From positions 1 to 48,255 of the forward strand of contig JAIPDL010000024.1 in the NCBI GenBank assembly GCA_021737695.1: a DNA stretch of 48,255 nt. The letters are read 5' to 3'. The position numbers and the translations under genes were made by a program. Positions within the stretch are counted from its first letter, which is position 1. Every line of letters starts with the position of its first letter. Source of the DNA: Desulfotignum sp. Lineage in GTDB: Bacteria; Desulfobacterota; Desulfobacteria; Desulfobacterales; Desulfobacteraceae. Shown here in pieces: positions 40,565 through 48,255 of the stretch. The notes beneath the pieces were generated by a model. That model saw nothing but the letters and a program-made list of their open reading frames with translations, did not search any database and was not told the DNA's origin.

Positions 40565-42238
40565 TTGCAGTTCATAGGAATTCTGGTGCACACCCTGGGC
40601 GGTCTGGGCATGTTCATTCTGGGCATGAAAATGATGACCGAAGGGCTCCAGGCAACGGCCGGTCAGAAAATCCGGCGGATTCTGGAGGCCATGTCCGCCA
40701 ACCGCTTCATGGGGTGTGCCTCGGGCGCAGGCGTGGCCGCGCTCATTCAATCCTCTTCCGCCACCACCGTGATGCTCATCGGATTTGCCACGGCTGGCAT
40801 CATGACCCTGCAGCAGGCCGTCGGGGTGGTCATCGGCGCCAATATCGGCACAACCATCACGGGCCAGATGATCGCATTCAAACTGACGGAAGCCGCCCTT
40901 CCAGCCATTGCCATCGGCGTGGGCCTGAAATATTTTTCCAAAAAACGAAAATTTCGGTATATCGGCGATATTGTCCTAGGATTCGGGCTGTTATTTTTCG
41001 GCATGATGGTGATGAAAGACGGGTTGTCCCCCATTAAATCCGATCCCCAGTTTATGGCGTTTTTCACCCTGTTCAACACGGAATCCGTCATGGGGCTGCT
41101 GTTGTGCGTACTCATGGGCGCGGTGCTCACGGTGGCCGTGCAGTCGTCTTCCGCCACAGTGGGACTGACCATGACCCTGGCCGGGTCCGGGCTTCTGGAC
41201 TATTCCACGGCCTTGGGGCTGGTTCTGGGTGAAAATATCGGCACCACCATCACGGCCCAGCTGGCCACCCTGGGATCCAACAATGTGGAAGCCCACCGGA
41301 CGGCCAACGCCCATACCATCTTCAACACGGTGGGTGTGGGCATTATTCTGCTGACCTTCCCCTGGTTTGTCGATATTGTGGAACTGCTCACACTCAGAAT
41401 GGGGGCCGGGGCCGTCACTCACACAGTGAACGGAGAATTTGTGAATGTGGCCCGGTATATTGCCAATGGCCACACGTTTTTCAATGTCCTGAATGCCGTT
41501 ATTTTCCTGATCTTTTTACCCCGGCTGGTGCAGCTCACCATCTGGGTCTCCCCCAAACCCCGAAAATCCAGAGAACGGTATGGGCTGCCGGAATTTGATT
41601 CCGGATTCATTGATTCGCCCATCGGGGCCCTGGCCCGGGTCAAGGGGGAAATCATCCGGATTACGGAATTTACCCACACAAATTTGCAAAAACTGGCCCG
41701 TTGCCTGCAGACCCGGGACGACGATGTTTTGGGAGAAAGGGAACCTGTGGAAGAATTTCTGGATGACAGCCAGAAGGTGGTCATTTCCTATTTGACCACC
41801 ATTTATCAGGGAGATGTGAACGAGCCTGAAGCCAAAGAAATTTCAGAAATGATGCGGATTACCAACAATATCGAGCGGCTGGGGGATTCCATGGAAAATG
41901 TGTCCAAAATTCTGGAAAGAATCTATGACAATCGCATCGAGTTCAGTGACCAGGCCAAAAAAGATCTGACTGAAATCTCCGACAAAGTGGTTGAATTTTT
42001 AGGGCTGATTATCGATGAAATGCGGGAAAAATCAGACGGTTTCTACCAGAAAGCCCTGGCCTGCGAAGACAGGATCGACCAGATGAGAGAACAGATGCGG
42101 TACCACCACATCGAGCGGCTGAGATGCGCAGAATGTTCTGTGGATACGGGAGTCCTGTTCATCGCCCTGGTGTCCAACTATGAAAAAATGGGTGATTACT
42201 GCTTCAACATCGCCACGGGCGTAGACCGGATTATCTGA
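40565..42238 (+). CDS. Na/Pi cotransporter family protein with PhoU-like C-terminal domain; start possibly frameshifted
   Basis: The 557-residue protein has two inverted Na/Pi cotransporter repeats, each with a QSSSAT signature (ALIQSSSATTVML and VAVQSSSATVGLT) followed by GANIGTTITG and GENIGTTITA. A cytoplasmic helical PhoU-like domain follows (about residues 340-550). It probably imports phosphate with sodium. The reading frame opens only at a TTG (40565) with no good ribosome site. The nearby CAGGAG-ATG (40548) leads in another frame to a nine-residue peptide. One extra T in the TTTT at 40563-40566 would join that ATG to the protein as MMGGMFLQFIG. Either a TTG start or a single-base indel is possible. 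Confidence 0.85.
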   Translation: MQFIGILVHTLGGLGMFILGMKMMTEGLQATAGQKIRRILEAMSANRFMGCASGAGVAALIQSSSATTVMLIGFATAGIMTLQQAVGVVIGANIGTTITGQMIAFKLTEAALPAIAIGVGLKYFSKKRKFRYIGDIVLGFGLLFFGMMVMKDGLSPIKSDPQFMAFFTLFNTESVMGLLLCVLMGAVLTVAVQSSSATVGLTMTLAGSGLLDYSTALGLVLGENIGTTITAQLATLGSNNVEAHRTANAHTIFNTVGVGIILLTFPWFVDIVELLTLRMGAGAVTHTVNGEFVNVARYIANGHTFFNVLNAVIFLIFLPRLVQLTIWVSPKPRKSRERYGLPEFDSGFIDSPIGALARVKGEIIRITEFTHTNLQKLARCLQTRDDDVLGEREPVEEFLDDSQKVVISYLTTIYQGDVNEPEAKEISEMMRITNNIERLGDSMENVSKILERIYDNRIEFSDQAKKDLTEISDKVVEFLGLIIDEMREKSDGFYQKALACEDRIDQMREQMRYHHIERLRCAECSVDTGVLFIALVSNYEKMGDYCFNIATGVDRII

Positions 42239-42249
42239 CGGCCTTGTAT

Positions 42250-42296
42250 GACACAGGAGCCGGACCTGCCGCCGGGCCGGCCCCTGCTAAGGTGTC
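42250..42296. terminator. Terminator-like hairpin between convergent genes
   Basis: GACACAGGAGCCGG at the left pairs imperfectly with CCGGCCCCTG...GTGTC at the right, filling the 59-bp gap between the cotransporter stop and the rubrerythrin stop. No clear T tract follows on the plus strand beyond the rubrerythrin stop. Confidence 0.6.
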
Positions 42297-42297
42297 C

Positions 42298-42798
42298 TTA
42301 TTCGATTTTCGTGAAATTCTTGCCGGGAACACTGCACACGGGACAACTGCCCGGCACCTGCCCTTCCACGGTATTGCCGCAGACCGGACACACATAAATA
42401 TCCGCATCCGGCAGATCATTGCCTTTTTCTACGGCTGCCAGGGCTTTTTCATACAGCCCGTGGTGGATCTCTTCCACGGCCAACGCATAGGCAAAGGCAA
42501 ATTCCGCTTTCTGATTCTTGTCTTTTCTGGCCTGTTCCAGAAACGTTGGATACATCTCCTTGAACTCGTGGGCTTCCCCTTCAATGGCAGTCTTCAGATT
42601 TTCTTCAGAACTTTTAATGCCGTCCATGGCTTTCAGATGGGCATGGGCATGGATGGTTTCCGCTTCTGCCGTGGCCCGGAACAGTTTGGCCAGCTGGGGC
42701 AGGCCGTCTTTGTCCGCTTTTTTGGCAAAGGCCAGATATTTTCGATTGGCCTGGCTCTCGCCGGCAAACGCGGCCGCCAGATTTTCCTGGGTGGTCAT
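42298..42798 (-). CDS. rbr: Rubrerythrin
   Basis: The 166-residue protein has an N-terminal ferritin-like four-helix domain with diiron ligands in repeated E...ExxH motifs (AGESQANRKY, AEAETIHAHAH, EGEAHEFKEMYP, AVEEIHHGLYE). A C-terminal rubredoxin-like domain has CPVCG and CPVC. It reduces hydrogen peroxide using electrons from rubredoxin or NADH and protects anaerobes from oxygen. The start at 42798 follows AGGAGGA; an earlier start at 42861 has no support. Single gene. Confidence 0.95.
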   Translation of the reverse strand: MTTQENLAAAFAGESQANRKYLAFAKKADKDGLPQLAKLFRATAEAETIHAHAHLKAMDGIKSSEENLKTAIEGEAHEFKEMYPTFLEQARKDKNQKAEFAFAYALAVEEIHHGLYEKALAAVEKGNDLPDADIYVCPVCGNTVEGQVPGSCPVCSVPGKNFTKIE

Positions 42799-42916
42799 GG
42801 AATGGTTCCTCCTGTCTGAGTGATATGGTTGTGTCCGCCTCCAATTTACAACAGATACCATAACGTGTCAGAAAAAGAAATTCAAGAACTGCCGGGATCT
42901 TTGAAACCGCCTGACA

Positions 42917-43474
42917 TCACCCCTGATTGAGTTGATTCATCACGGCTTTGGCCAGCGGTCCCTGTTTCCGCCATGCCCAGCACGTGTCGATCAGATATTG
43001 TTCGATTTCAAAGGATGCCCCAAGGACCCGGTTTCTATCCCGGGCTTCAAATATCCAATACCCCTGGAGTGCCGCCGGTGCCATGGACAGTAGCAACGTG
43101 GTGAGATGAACGCATCCCTGGGTGCCCCCGGCAATTTTTTTTATCTTGGCTGTAAAACCCGGTGCGATCACCAGCCCTTTGATGCCTTCCAGGCTGGTTT
43201 CCATTTCCCGGCAAATATCATCATGAGGCGCATCCGGAATCTTCACATGAAGATCCACGATTTTCAGCTCAGACGTTTTGATGAGCAGCTGGATCTGCAT
43301 GCGGTGAAACACATGGGGGTCGATGGTTTCCCCGGATCTTTCAAAAACAGTTACCAGGTTTCTTTCCTGAAGTTCCCCTGCGATCAATATATGCGCATCA
43401 TCCACCACATAACTGGAAATATCCAGATTCCGGTTATGGATTTTCTCCAGATCCCTCACTTCCTGAAATGTCAT
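42917..43474 (-). CDS. DUF2889 domain-containing protein
   Basis: The 185-residue protein matches the DUF2889 pattern as I know it: a central [20 protein letters not shown] strand region and a diagnostic [19 protein letters not shown] segment, with a C-terminal [12 protein letters not shown]. No signal peptide, membrane segment or catalytic motif is visible. The family has no established function that I can name. It stands alone, 118 bp upstream of the rubrerythrin start on the same strand. Confidence 0.75.
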   Translation of the reverse strand: MTFQEVRDLEKIHNRNLDISSYVVDDAHILIAGELQERNLVTVFERSGETIDPHVFHRMQIQLLIKTSELKIVDLHVKIPDAPHDDICREMETSLEGIKGLVIAPGFTAKIKKIAGGTQGCVHLTTLLLSMAPAALQGYWIFEARDRNRVLGASFEIEQYLIDTCWAWRKQGPLAKAVMNQLNQG

Positions 43475-44036
43475 TTTTTAATCCCGACTCCCGTTTTTTC
43501 AATATCAAAAAATCAATCAATACCCCTGTATACACCACCCATGGCAAGGTTGACAGTGTTTTTCTTAAAAGACTTGCGCCATATGTATCCGCATTTGTTC
43601 TCAACATTTAATTGACAATTCACGGCTATTTAGGAAAAAAGGCAGCATTGCCAAATTTCCTGAATAGCAATTCCGCTTGGCATGCATTAGGTATTTTTCC
43701 CTATAATGAATAAGAATTTTGTCTAATTGACATACAGGCATTTCACTGATATGGCCTTCATGTTATCGAAACCATGGTTGCGTTTTTATGGAATTAAAAC
43801 TTTTTGTAAAAATAAAAAATGGTTGCAATTTGACAATTGGAAAAATGCAGATCCGGTTTTGTTTATACAGTTTCAAAAATGGAAAAGAGACCGGATATAA
43901 AGGGGATAAACAGTTCTGCATTTTTTCCATTTTAGTATGATATACAGTTAAATAATCAAAATGCAAAGACGCAAAGATCTTATTGAAGAAGCTTTTAAGG
44001 ACTACTATTAATTTGCGTATAACCTGTCAATCCAGT

Positions 44037-44124
44037 GGACAGCCAGGGCCGAGCTGTTTCGAAGATTGTCGATGATTTGAAATATTATTGTTTTTTTCAG
44101 AGTCAGTGGAAGCCCTGGCTGTCC
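44037..44124. repeat. 13-bp perfect inverted repeat with 62-bp spacer
   Basis: GGACAGCCAGGGC (44037-44049) and GCCCTGGCTGTCC (44112-44124) are perfect inverse copies. The interior is AT-rich with no gene. It resembles paired ends of a decayed miniature element, but no target-site duplication was identified. Confidence 0.55.
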
Positions 44125-44412
44125 CTGACTTCTGCGTTATGCTCACTCAACACTATCCATTGCATGAGTTTTCAAAATCCGAAAAAAGAATGGATGCCAA
44201 TACAAATCATGGGGTCTATACAGTGAAAAACCTGACAGTGGAAAAGAAAATGATGGGCGATGTTTTTTGTGCCGACAGCAAAATTTGCAGATGCGTCTCT
44301 ATTAGCAGATGGTTCAGGTACAGATTCCCAGGTAAATATGTCAGGCATGTCAGATTGGTTATTTTCAGCGAATCCCTTTATCCGTAAGGGATACGGGCAT
44401 GTATCATTTGAT

Positions 44413-44450
44413 GATTGTCAGAAATGCAAATTTTTGCATTTCCGACAATC
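44413..44450. repeat. Long hairpin 1 of the palindrome cluster
   Basis: GATTGTCAGAAATGCAAA (44413-44430) pairs with TTTGCATTTCCGACAATC (44433-44450) with one A/C mismatch, giving a near-perfect 18-bp stem with a TT loop. No T tract follows. Confidence 0.7.
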
Positions 44451-44475
44451 CTGTTTTCCACAACCATATGATCAG

Positions 44476-44508
44476 GCTGTAAACGTCCGGTATAAGGGCG
44501 TTTACAGC
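44476..44508. repeat. Long hairpin 2 of the palindrome cluster
   Basis: GCTGTAAACG (44476-44485) pairs with CGTTTACAGC (44499-44508), with inner CC/GG pairs, 26 bp after hairpin 1. It lies about 150 bp before the toxin-antitoxin operon. Confidence 0.65.
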
Positions 44509-44605
44509 AGAAATAAGCCAGGTTCAGTATTATTTATTGCCCGACAAAATGAACCATGGCAACCACGACCTTCATGGCATTTTAGCTGGGTTCAATGAAA
44601 CATAT

Positions 44606-44656
44606 TTGATTTATCAAAAATCATGTATTATCCTTACCAGTAATACGTAATACTGG
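44606..44656 (+). promoter_or_regulatory. Promoter and palindromic operator of the vapBC pair
   Basis: TTGATT (44606-44611) and TATCCT (44629-44634) are spaced by 17 nt. Immediately after lies CCAGTA-N8-TACTGG (44637-44656), an inverted repeat ending at the GGAGG ribosome site. This is the arrangement expected for autoregulation by an AbrB-type antitoxin, alone or with its toxin. Confidence 0.6.
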
Positions 44657-44664
44657 AGGAAAAA

Positions 44665-44892
44665 ATGAGAGTGACGACAAAAGGGCAGGTTACGATACCC
44701 ATTCACATACGGGAAAAATTAGGGATAACCCCAGACACGGAGATTGATTTTTTACAGGAGGGAAACCGGGTCTTTTTGGTCAAACGAAAAAAAACCGCCC
44801 GTGCCACCCGCAGGTTTAAAAAACTTCGGGGTATTGCGACGGTCAAAATGACCACAGACGAAATTATGGCACTCACAAGAGATGATTTATGA
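44665..44892 (+). CDS. vapB: AbrB/MazE-fold antitoxin (VapB-type)
   Basis: The 75-residue protein starts with the swapped-hairpin DNA-binding fold MRVTTKGQVTIPIHIREKLG, then DTEIDFLQEGNRVFLVKR. A basic linker and a C-terminal acidic helix (TTDEIMALTRDDL) follow, which would occupy the toxin's active site. GGAGG lies 6-10 bases before the ATG. Its stop overlaps the toxin start (ATGA), so the two are translationally coupled. It should neutralise the PIN toxin and repress the operon. Confidence 0.92.
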   Translation: MRVTTKGQVTIPIHIREKLGITPDTEIDFLQEGNRVFLVKRKKTARATRRFKKLRGIATVKMTTDEIMALTRDDL

Positions 44893-45296
44893 AAGGCCTG
44901 CTTGTGGATTCCAATATTATCCTGGATGTTTTTCTCAATGATCCTGTCTGGGCTGAATGGTCGGAGGCCGCTCTTTCTGAATATGCCCATCATACGCCGT
45001 TATACATTAACCCAATCATCTATTCTGAAATTTCCATTGGATTTAATAAGATTGAGGAACTGGAAGCAGCCGTTTCAAAAAGCGGTTTTCAGATGCTGGA
45101 AATGCCAAAGGAATCCCTTTTCCTTGCCGGTAAGGCTTTTCTCAAATATCGAAAACATAAAGGTGCAAAGAAGTCCCCATTGCCGGATTTTTTTATCGGT
45201 GCCCAAGCCGCTGTATTAGATCTTGCGTTAATCACGCGAGATAAAAACAGGTACCAAACCTATTTCCCAACTGTTAAAATTATTTCTCCGGAATAA
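44889..45296 (+). CDS. vapC: PIN-domain ribonuclease toxin (VapC)
   Basis: The 135-residue PIN protein has the acidic metal-binding set D7 (LLVDSNIILD), E47 (IYSEISIG), D100 (LPDFFIGAQA) and D118 (ITRDKNRY). VapC toxins cut specific RNAs, often initiator tRNA or rRNA loops, when the antitoxin is degraded. The gene overlaps vapB by 4 bp. All active-site residues are intact, so the toxin is probably functional. The module sits next to decayed-looking DNA, consistent with horizontal acquisition. Confidence 0.93.
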   Translation: MKGLLVDSNIILDVFLNDPVWAEWSEAALSEYAHHTPLYINPIIYSEISIGFNKIEELEAAVSKSGFQMLEMPKESLFLAGKAFLKYRKHKGAKKSPLPDFFIGAQAAVLDLALITRDKNRYQTYFPTVKIISPE

Positions 45297-45466
45297 CCGA
45301 ACTCTGAACCATGTCTTGGAGGGTGAAAAAATTTTGGATACCCATGCCGTTCAAAACCTGATATGGTTGATTTGTTCGGGGAAGAGGGTTGCAGAATATA
45401 TGAATTTCACCCAAAAATGTGACCCGACAACATGCATGTGCCTGGGAAATTTCAAACGGGACTGAG

Positions 45467-48255
45467 ATGACAGTGAAACCCACATATGAAGAATTGGAAC
45501 AACGGATTCAGGAACTGGAAAAAATTGAACCCGAGCATGCCTATTTCAAAAAAGCGTTGCAGGAAAACGAAGGCCTGTTCAGAATGCTTTATGAAAAAGC
45601 GCCCTTAGGGTATCAATCCCTTGATGAAAACGGCCGTTTTATCGTTGTCAATCAAACCTGGCTGGACACCCTCGGATATGTCAGAGAAGACGTCATTGGT
45701 AAATCCTTTGCTGATTTTCTGCATCCGGACTGGCGGGATCATTTCAAAGAAAATTTTCCCCGGTTCAAGTCGATCGGAGAAATTCTGGGGGTTGAGTTTG
45801 AAATGGTCAAAAAAGATGGGACCCTGATTCTGGTTTCTTTTACCGGGAAGATAAGCAGGGATGAAAAAGGCACTTTTCAACAGACCCACTGCATCTTTCA
45901 TGATATCACCGCACGGAAACAGGCCGAGGAAGAATTGAAACGGATTGAATGGATGCTTTCCAGGAGGCCAGTTTCAAACATCGAAGCCCAGGCAGAAAAT
46001 CACGACCAGGGATATGGTGACCTGACCGAATTGAATCGTGATGGCATTATCCTGAAATCCATTGGTCACGAACGGTTGAAAAGCTTTGCCAGCGACTACC
46101 TGGATCTGCTCGGGACTTCCTCTGCAATCTACGAGATAAACGGTGATTATGCCTTCGGGATTTTTGCTTCAGGCTGGTGCCGAACGATGGACAGGGCCTC
46201 GCGTCACCTTTGCAATACCTCTGAAAATGTCGAAGCCCTCGCTTCCGGCCGATGGTTGTGCCATGAATCCTGCTGGTCTGACTGTTCCAAAGAGGTCATC
46301 GCCAAGGGCGCGGCGGTTGACATTGCGTGCAATGGGGGAATTCGATTGTACGCTGTGCCCATTTTTGCCGGCGGAAATGTAATCGGGGTGATCAACTTCG
46401 GGTACGGAGATCCGCCGAAAGATCCTGAAAAAATCAGGATACTGGCTGATGTCTTCCATCTTAACCACGACGACCTTCTCCGCGAGGCCATGGCGTATGA
46501 TTCCCGGCCTTCCTATATAATTGAGATGGCAAAAAACCGTCTCAACAGCACAGCCAAACTTATCGGTTCAATGGTTGAGACAAAACAAGCCATGGAAGCG
46601 TTGCGGGATAGTGAACAAAAGCACCGCCGCCTCTTCGAGACCATGGCCCAGGGTGTGATTTATCATGCTGCCAATGGGACCATCATATCGGCCAACCCAG
46701 CTGCGGAAAGAATTCTCGGCCTCTCTTTCGAACAGATGCAGGGCAAAACATCCATGGACCCGCGCTGGAAAATGACCAAGGAAAACGGCACAGAAGTTCC
46801 AGGCACTGATCATCCGGCTATGATCGCCCTGCGTACCGGAGAGGTTGTCGGGCCGGTTATCCGGGGCGTGTTTCATCCGGATAAACACGCCCATGTCTGG
46901 CTGTTCATCACGGCCATTCCCCTGTTCCAACCGGGAGAAACAAAACCCTTTCAGGTGTATGCCACTTTTGCAGACATCACGGACCGCAAACAGGCAGAGG
47001 AGAAGTTAGCCTATTCCCAGAAACTGATGCAGTATATCATTGAACATACAAACAGTGCTGTTGCTGTTCATGATAGAAACCTGCATTATATCTATGTCAG
47101 CCAGCGATATCTGGATGACTATAAAGTGAATGAAACCGATATCATTGGAAAACATCATTATGATGTTTTCCCTGACTTGCCCCAGAGATGGCGGGATGTT
47201 CACCAAAAAGCACTGGCAGGAGAAATTTCCAAAGCAGACAGAGATCCCTTTTTTCAAGATGACGGGACTATTGAATGGACCCGGTGGGAATGTCGCCCCT
47301 GGTACGAGGAAGATGGCTCAATCGGCGGAATTATTGTTTATACAGAAGTCATTACCGATTGGATCAATGCTGAAGAAAAATTGCGGAGTTCGCATGAAAG
47401 AATGCTCACGATTCTGGACAGTATTGACTCAACCGTTTACGTGGCAGACATGGACACCTGTGAAATCCTGTTCATGAACAAAAGGATGATCACGGATTTT
47501 GGCGGGGATAAAACCGGTGATATTTGTTACCGTGCCTTCAGAAAAAATTTGGAACCCTGCGAATGCTGTACAAATAATCAGCTGGTCGACAGACACGGGA
47601 ACCCTGCAGGTGTCCGTATCTGGGATGACAAGAATCCTGTCACAGGCAGATATTATATCAATTATGACCGGGCCATTGAGTGGACGGACGGCCGCCTGGT
47701 CCGGATGCAGATTGCCACAGACATTACCGATCTGAAAAAAATGGAACACCAGCTCCTCCAGGCACAGAAAATGGAATCCGTGGGCCGTCTGGCCGGCGGG
47801 GTAGCCCATGACTTCAACAATATGCTGGGAGTGATTCTGGGACATGTGGAATTTGCAATGGAAGAAATTGAGAAGGATCACATCCTTTATTCCGACCTGA
47901 AAGAAATCCAAACCGCCGCAAAGCGGTCGGCTGATACCACAAAGCAACTACTGGCTTTTGCCAGAAAAGAGATCATCTCTCCCAAACAGATTGATTTGAA
48001 CGATACGGTGGAAAGTATGCTGAATATGCTGCGCCGGCTTATCGGAGAAGATATCGACCTTGTCTGGCAGCCGGGTGCCCATCTGTGGCCGGTTCAAATG
48101 GACCCTACCCAGATCAACCAGATCCTTGCCAATCTTTGTGTGAATGCCAGAGATGCTATTGCAGGGGTGGGTAAGCTCACCATTGAAACTGGAAAAAAAA
48201 CATTTGATGAGGAATACTGCAAAGAACACGCTGGCTTTATCCTTGGTGATTTTGT
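45467..48255 (+). CDS. Multi-PAS/PocR sensor histidine kinase, 3' end beyond the window
   Basis: The frame stays open for 929 codons and runs off the window. It begins with a coiled coil (YEELEQRIQELEKIE). A PAS domain follows (about 45-150, ending in FHDITARKQAEEEL). A PocR-type sensory domain (about 180-340) has cysteines in SGWCRTMDRASRHLCN, WLCHESCWSDCSKE and AVDIACNGG. Three further PAS-like domains span about 380-760. HisKA has H781 in GGVAHDFNNMLGVI, and HATPase begins at LANLCVNARDAI. No membrane segment is visible, so it is cytoplasmic. PocR domains are thought to bind small hydrocarbon derivatives. A C-terminal receiver is common in this class but lies outside the window. Confidence 0.88.
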   Translation, partial: MTVKPTYEELEQRIQELEKIEPEHAYFKKALQENEGLFRMLYEKAPLGYQSLDENGRFIVVNQTWLDTLGYVREDVIGKSFADFLHPDWRDHFKENFPRFKSIGEILGVEFEMVKKDGTLILVSFTGKISRDEKGTFQQTHCIFHDITARKQAEEELKRIEWMLSRRPVSNIEAQAENHDQGYGDLTELNRDGIILKSIGHERLKSFASDYLDLLGTSSAIYEINGDYAFGIFASGWCRTMDRASRHLCNTSENVEALASGRWLCHESCWSDCSKEVIAKGAAVDIACNGGIRLYAVPIFAGGNVIGVINFGYGDPPKDPEKIRILADVFHLNHDDLLREAMAYDSRPSYIIEMAKNRLNSTAKLIGSMVETKQAMEALRDSEQKHRRLFETMAQGVIYHAANGTIISANPAAERILGLSFEQMQGKTSMDPRWKMTKENGTEVPGTDHPAMIALRTGEVVGPVIRGVFHPDKHAHVWLFITAIPLFQPGETKPFQVYATFADITDRKQAEEKLAYSQKLMQYIIEHTNSAVAVHDRNLHYIYVSQRYLDDYKVNETDIIGKHHYDVFPDLPQRWRDVHQKALAGEISKADRDPFFQDDGTIEWTRWECRPWYEEDGSIGGIIVYTEVITDWINAEEKLRSSHERMLTILDSIDSTVYVADMDTCEILFMNKRMITDFGGDKTGDICYRAFRKNLEPCECCTNNQLVDRHGNPAGVRIWDDKNPVTGRYYINYDRAIEWTDGRLVRMQIATDITDLKKMEHQLLQAQKMESVGRLAGGVAHDFNNMLGVILGHVEFAMEEIEKDHILYSDLKEIQTAAKRSADTTKQLLAFARKEIISPKQIDLNDTVESMLNMLRRLIGEDIDLVWQPGAHLWPVQMDPTQINQILANLCVNARDAIAGVGKLTIETGKKTFDEEYCKEHAGFILGDF

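Larger units (their letters stand above)
43475..44600. other. Long AT-rich intergenic region with palindromes, no convincing gene
   Basis: About 1.1 kb lacks any open frame that I can relate to a family. Base composition is clearly richer in A and T than the flanking genes. The first half (43475-43990) shows only scattered AT-rich repeats. The second half holds a 13-bp inverted repeat and two long perfect hairpins, listed separately. Short open frames around 44035-44598 look like frameshifted remnants or chance. The region borders a toxin-antitoxin pair, so horizontally acquired or decayed mobile DNA is plausible. Confidence 0.55.

Noticed and set aside
44260..44598. Plus-strand frame of 112 codons before vapB
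   Set aside because: It spans two perfect hairpins, has no convincing ribosome site and no family resemblance; probably chance or a decayed fragment.

Overview
The window looks like the chromosome of a sulfate-reducing or related anaerobe of the Desulfobacterota (Desulfobacteraceae-like; a genus such as Desulfotignum is only a guess). The reasons are the GC-rich coding style with strong GGAGG ribosome sites, a lactate oxidase iron-sulfur subunit fused to an FlpD/MvhD-type domain, rubrerythrin, a fused B12-dependent acyl-CoA mutase, and dense acyl-CoA metabolism and PAS-type signalling. No rRNA, tRNA or CRISPR array was seen.

Layout. 1-2565 (+): end of a FAD-linked 2-hydroxyacid oxidase, its Fe-S/FlpD partner and a LarA-type racemase. 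2589-5422 (-): branched-chain aminotransferase, XRE-cupin regulator and acyl-CoA dehydrogenase. 5588-9234: a stand-alone receiver, a sensorless histidine kinase facing it, and a PAS-GAF histidine kinase with a cysteine-rich tail. 9398-21122 (+): an acyl-CoA ligase-like protein with altered motifs, a complete Liv-type ABC importer with an acyl-CoA synthetase embedded in it, a Usp-receiver fusion and a TPR lipoprotein. 21132-28619 (-): TetR regulator, IcmF (isobutyryl-CoA mutase), thiolase, 3-hydroxybutyryl-CoA dehydrogenase and an M24 peptidase, with a structured 140-bp element between icmF and the thiolase. 28885-29837: an adenosine-specific kinase family protein and a Usp protein. 30142-37537 (+): acyl-CoA dehydrogenase, methylglutaconyl-CoA hydratase-like protein, carboxyltransferase, HMG-CoA lyase-like protein, XRE-cupin regulator and acetoacetyl-CoA synthetase. 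37629-43474: methyltransferase, CoA-transferase/GNAT fusion, Na/Pi cotransporter, rubrerythrin and a DUF2889 protein. 43475-44664: AT-rich, almost gene-free, with several long palindromes. 44665-48255: a VapBC toxin-antitoxin pair and the beginning of a large PAS/PocR histidine kinase that runs off the window.

How it fits together. Most of the window reads as a branched-chain acid (valine/isobutyrate and leucine/isovalerate) catabolic island. Substrate would be imported by the Liv system and activated by ligases. IcmF would convert isobutyryl-CoA to butyryl-CoA, which the dehydrogenase, 3-hydroxyacyl-CoA dehydrogenase and thiolase take to acetyl-CoA. The 30-37 kb operon would take an isovaleryl/methylcrotonyl branch to acetoacetate. 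A near-identical palindrome centred on GAGCGCTC lies before three transcription units: the ligase/liv operon, tetR-icmF, and the dehydrogenase operon. This suggests that the TetR protein encoded here controls all three as one local regulon. Several enzymes carry unusual residues at expected catalytic positions: the ligase at 9398, the lyase at 33782 and the CoA-transferase at 38461. These are the best candidates for new chemistry.
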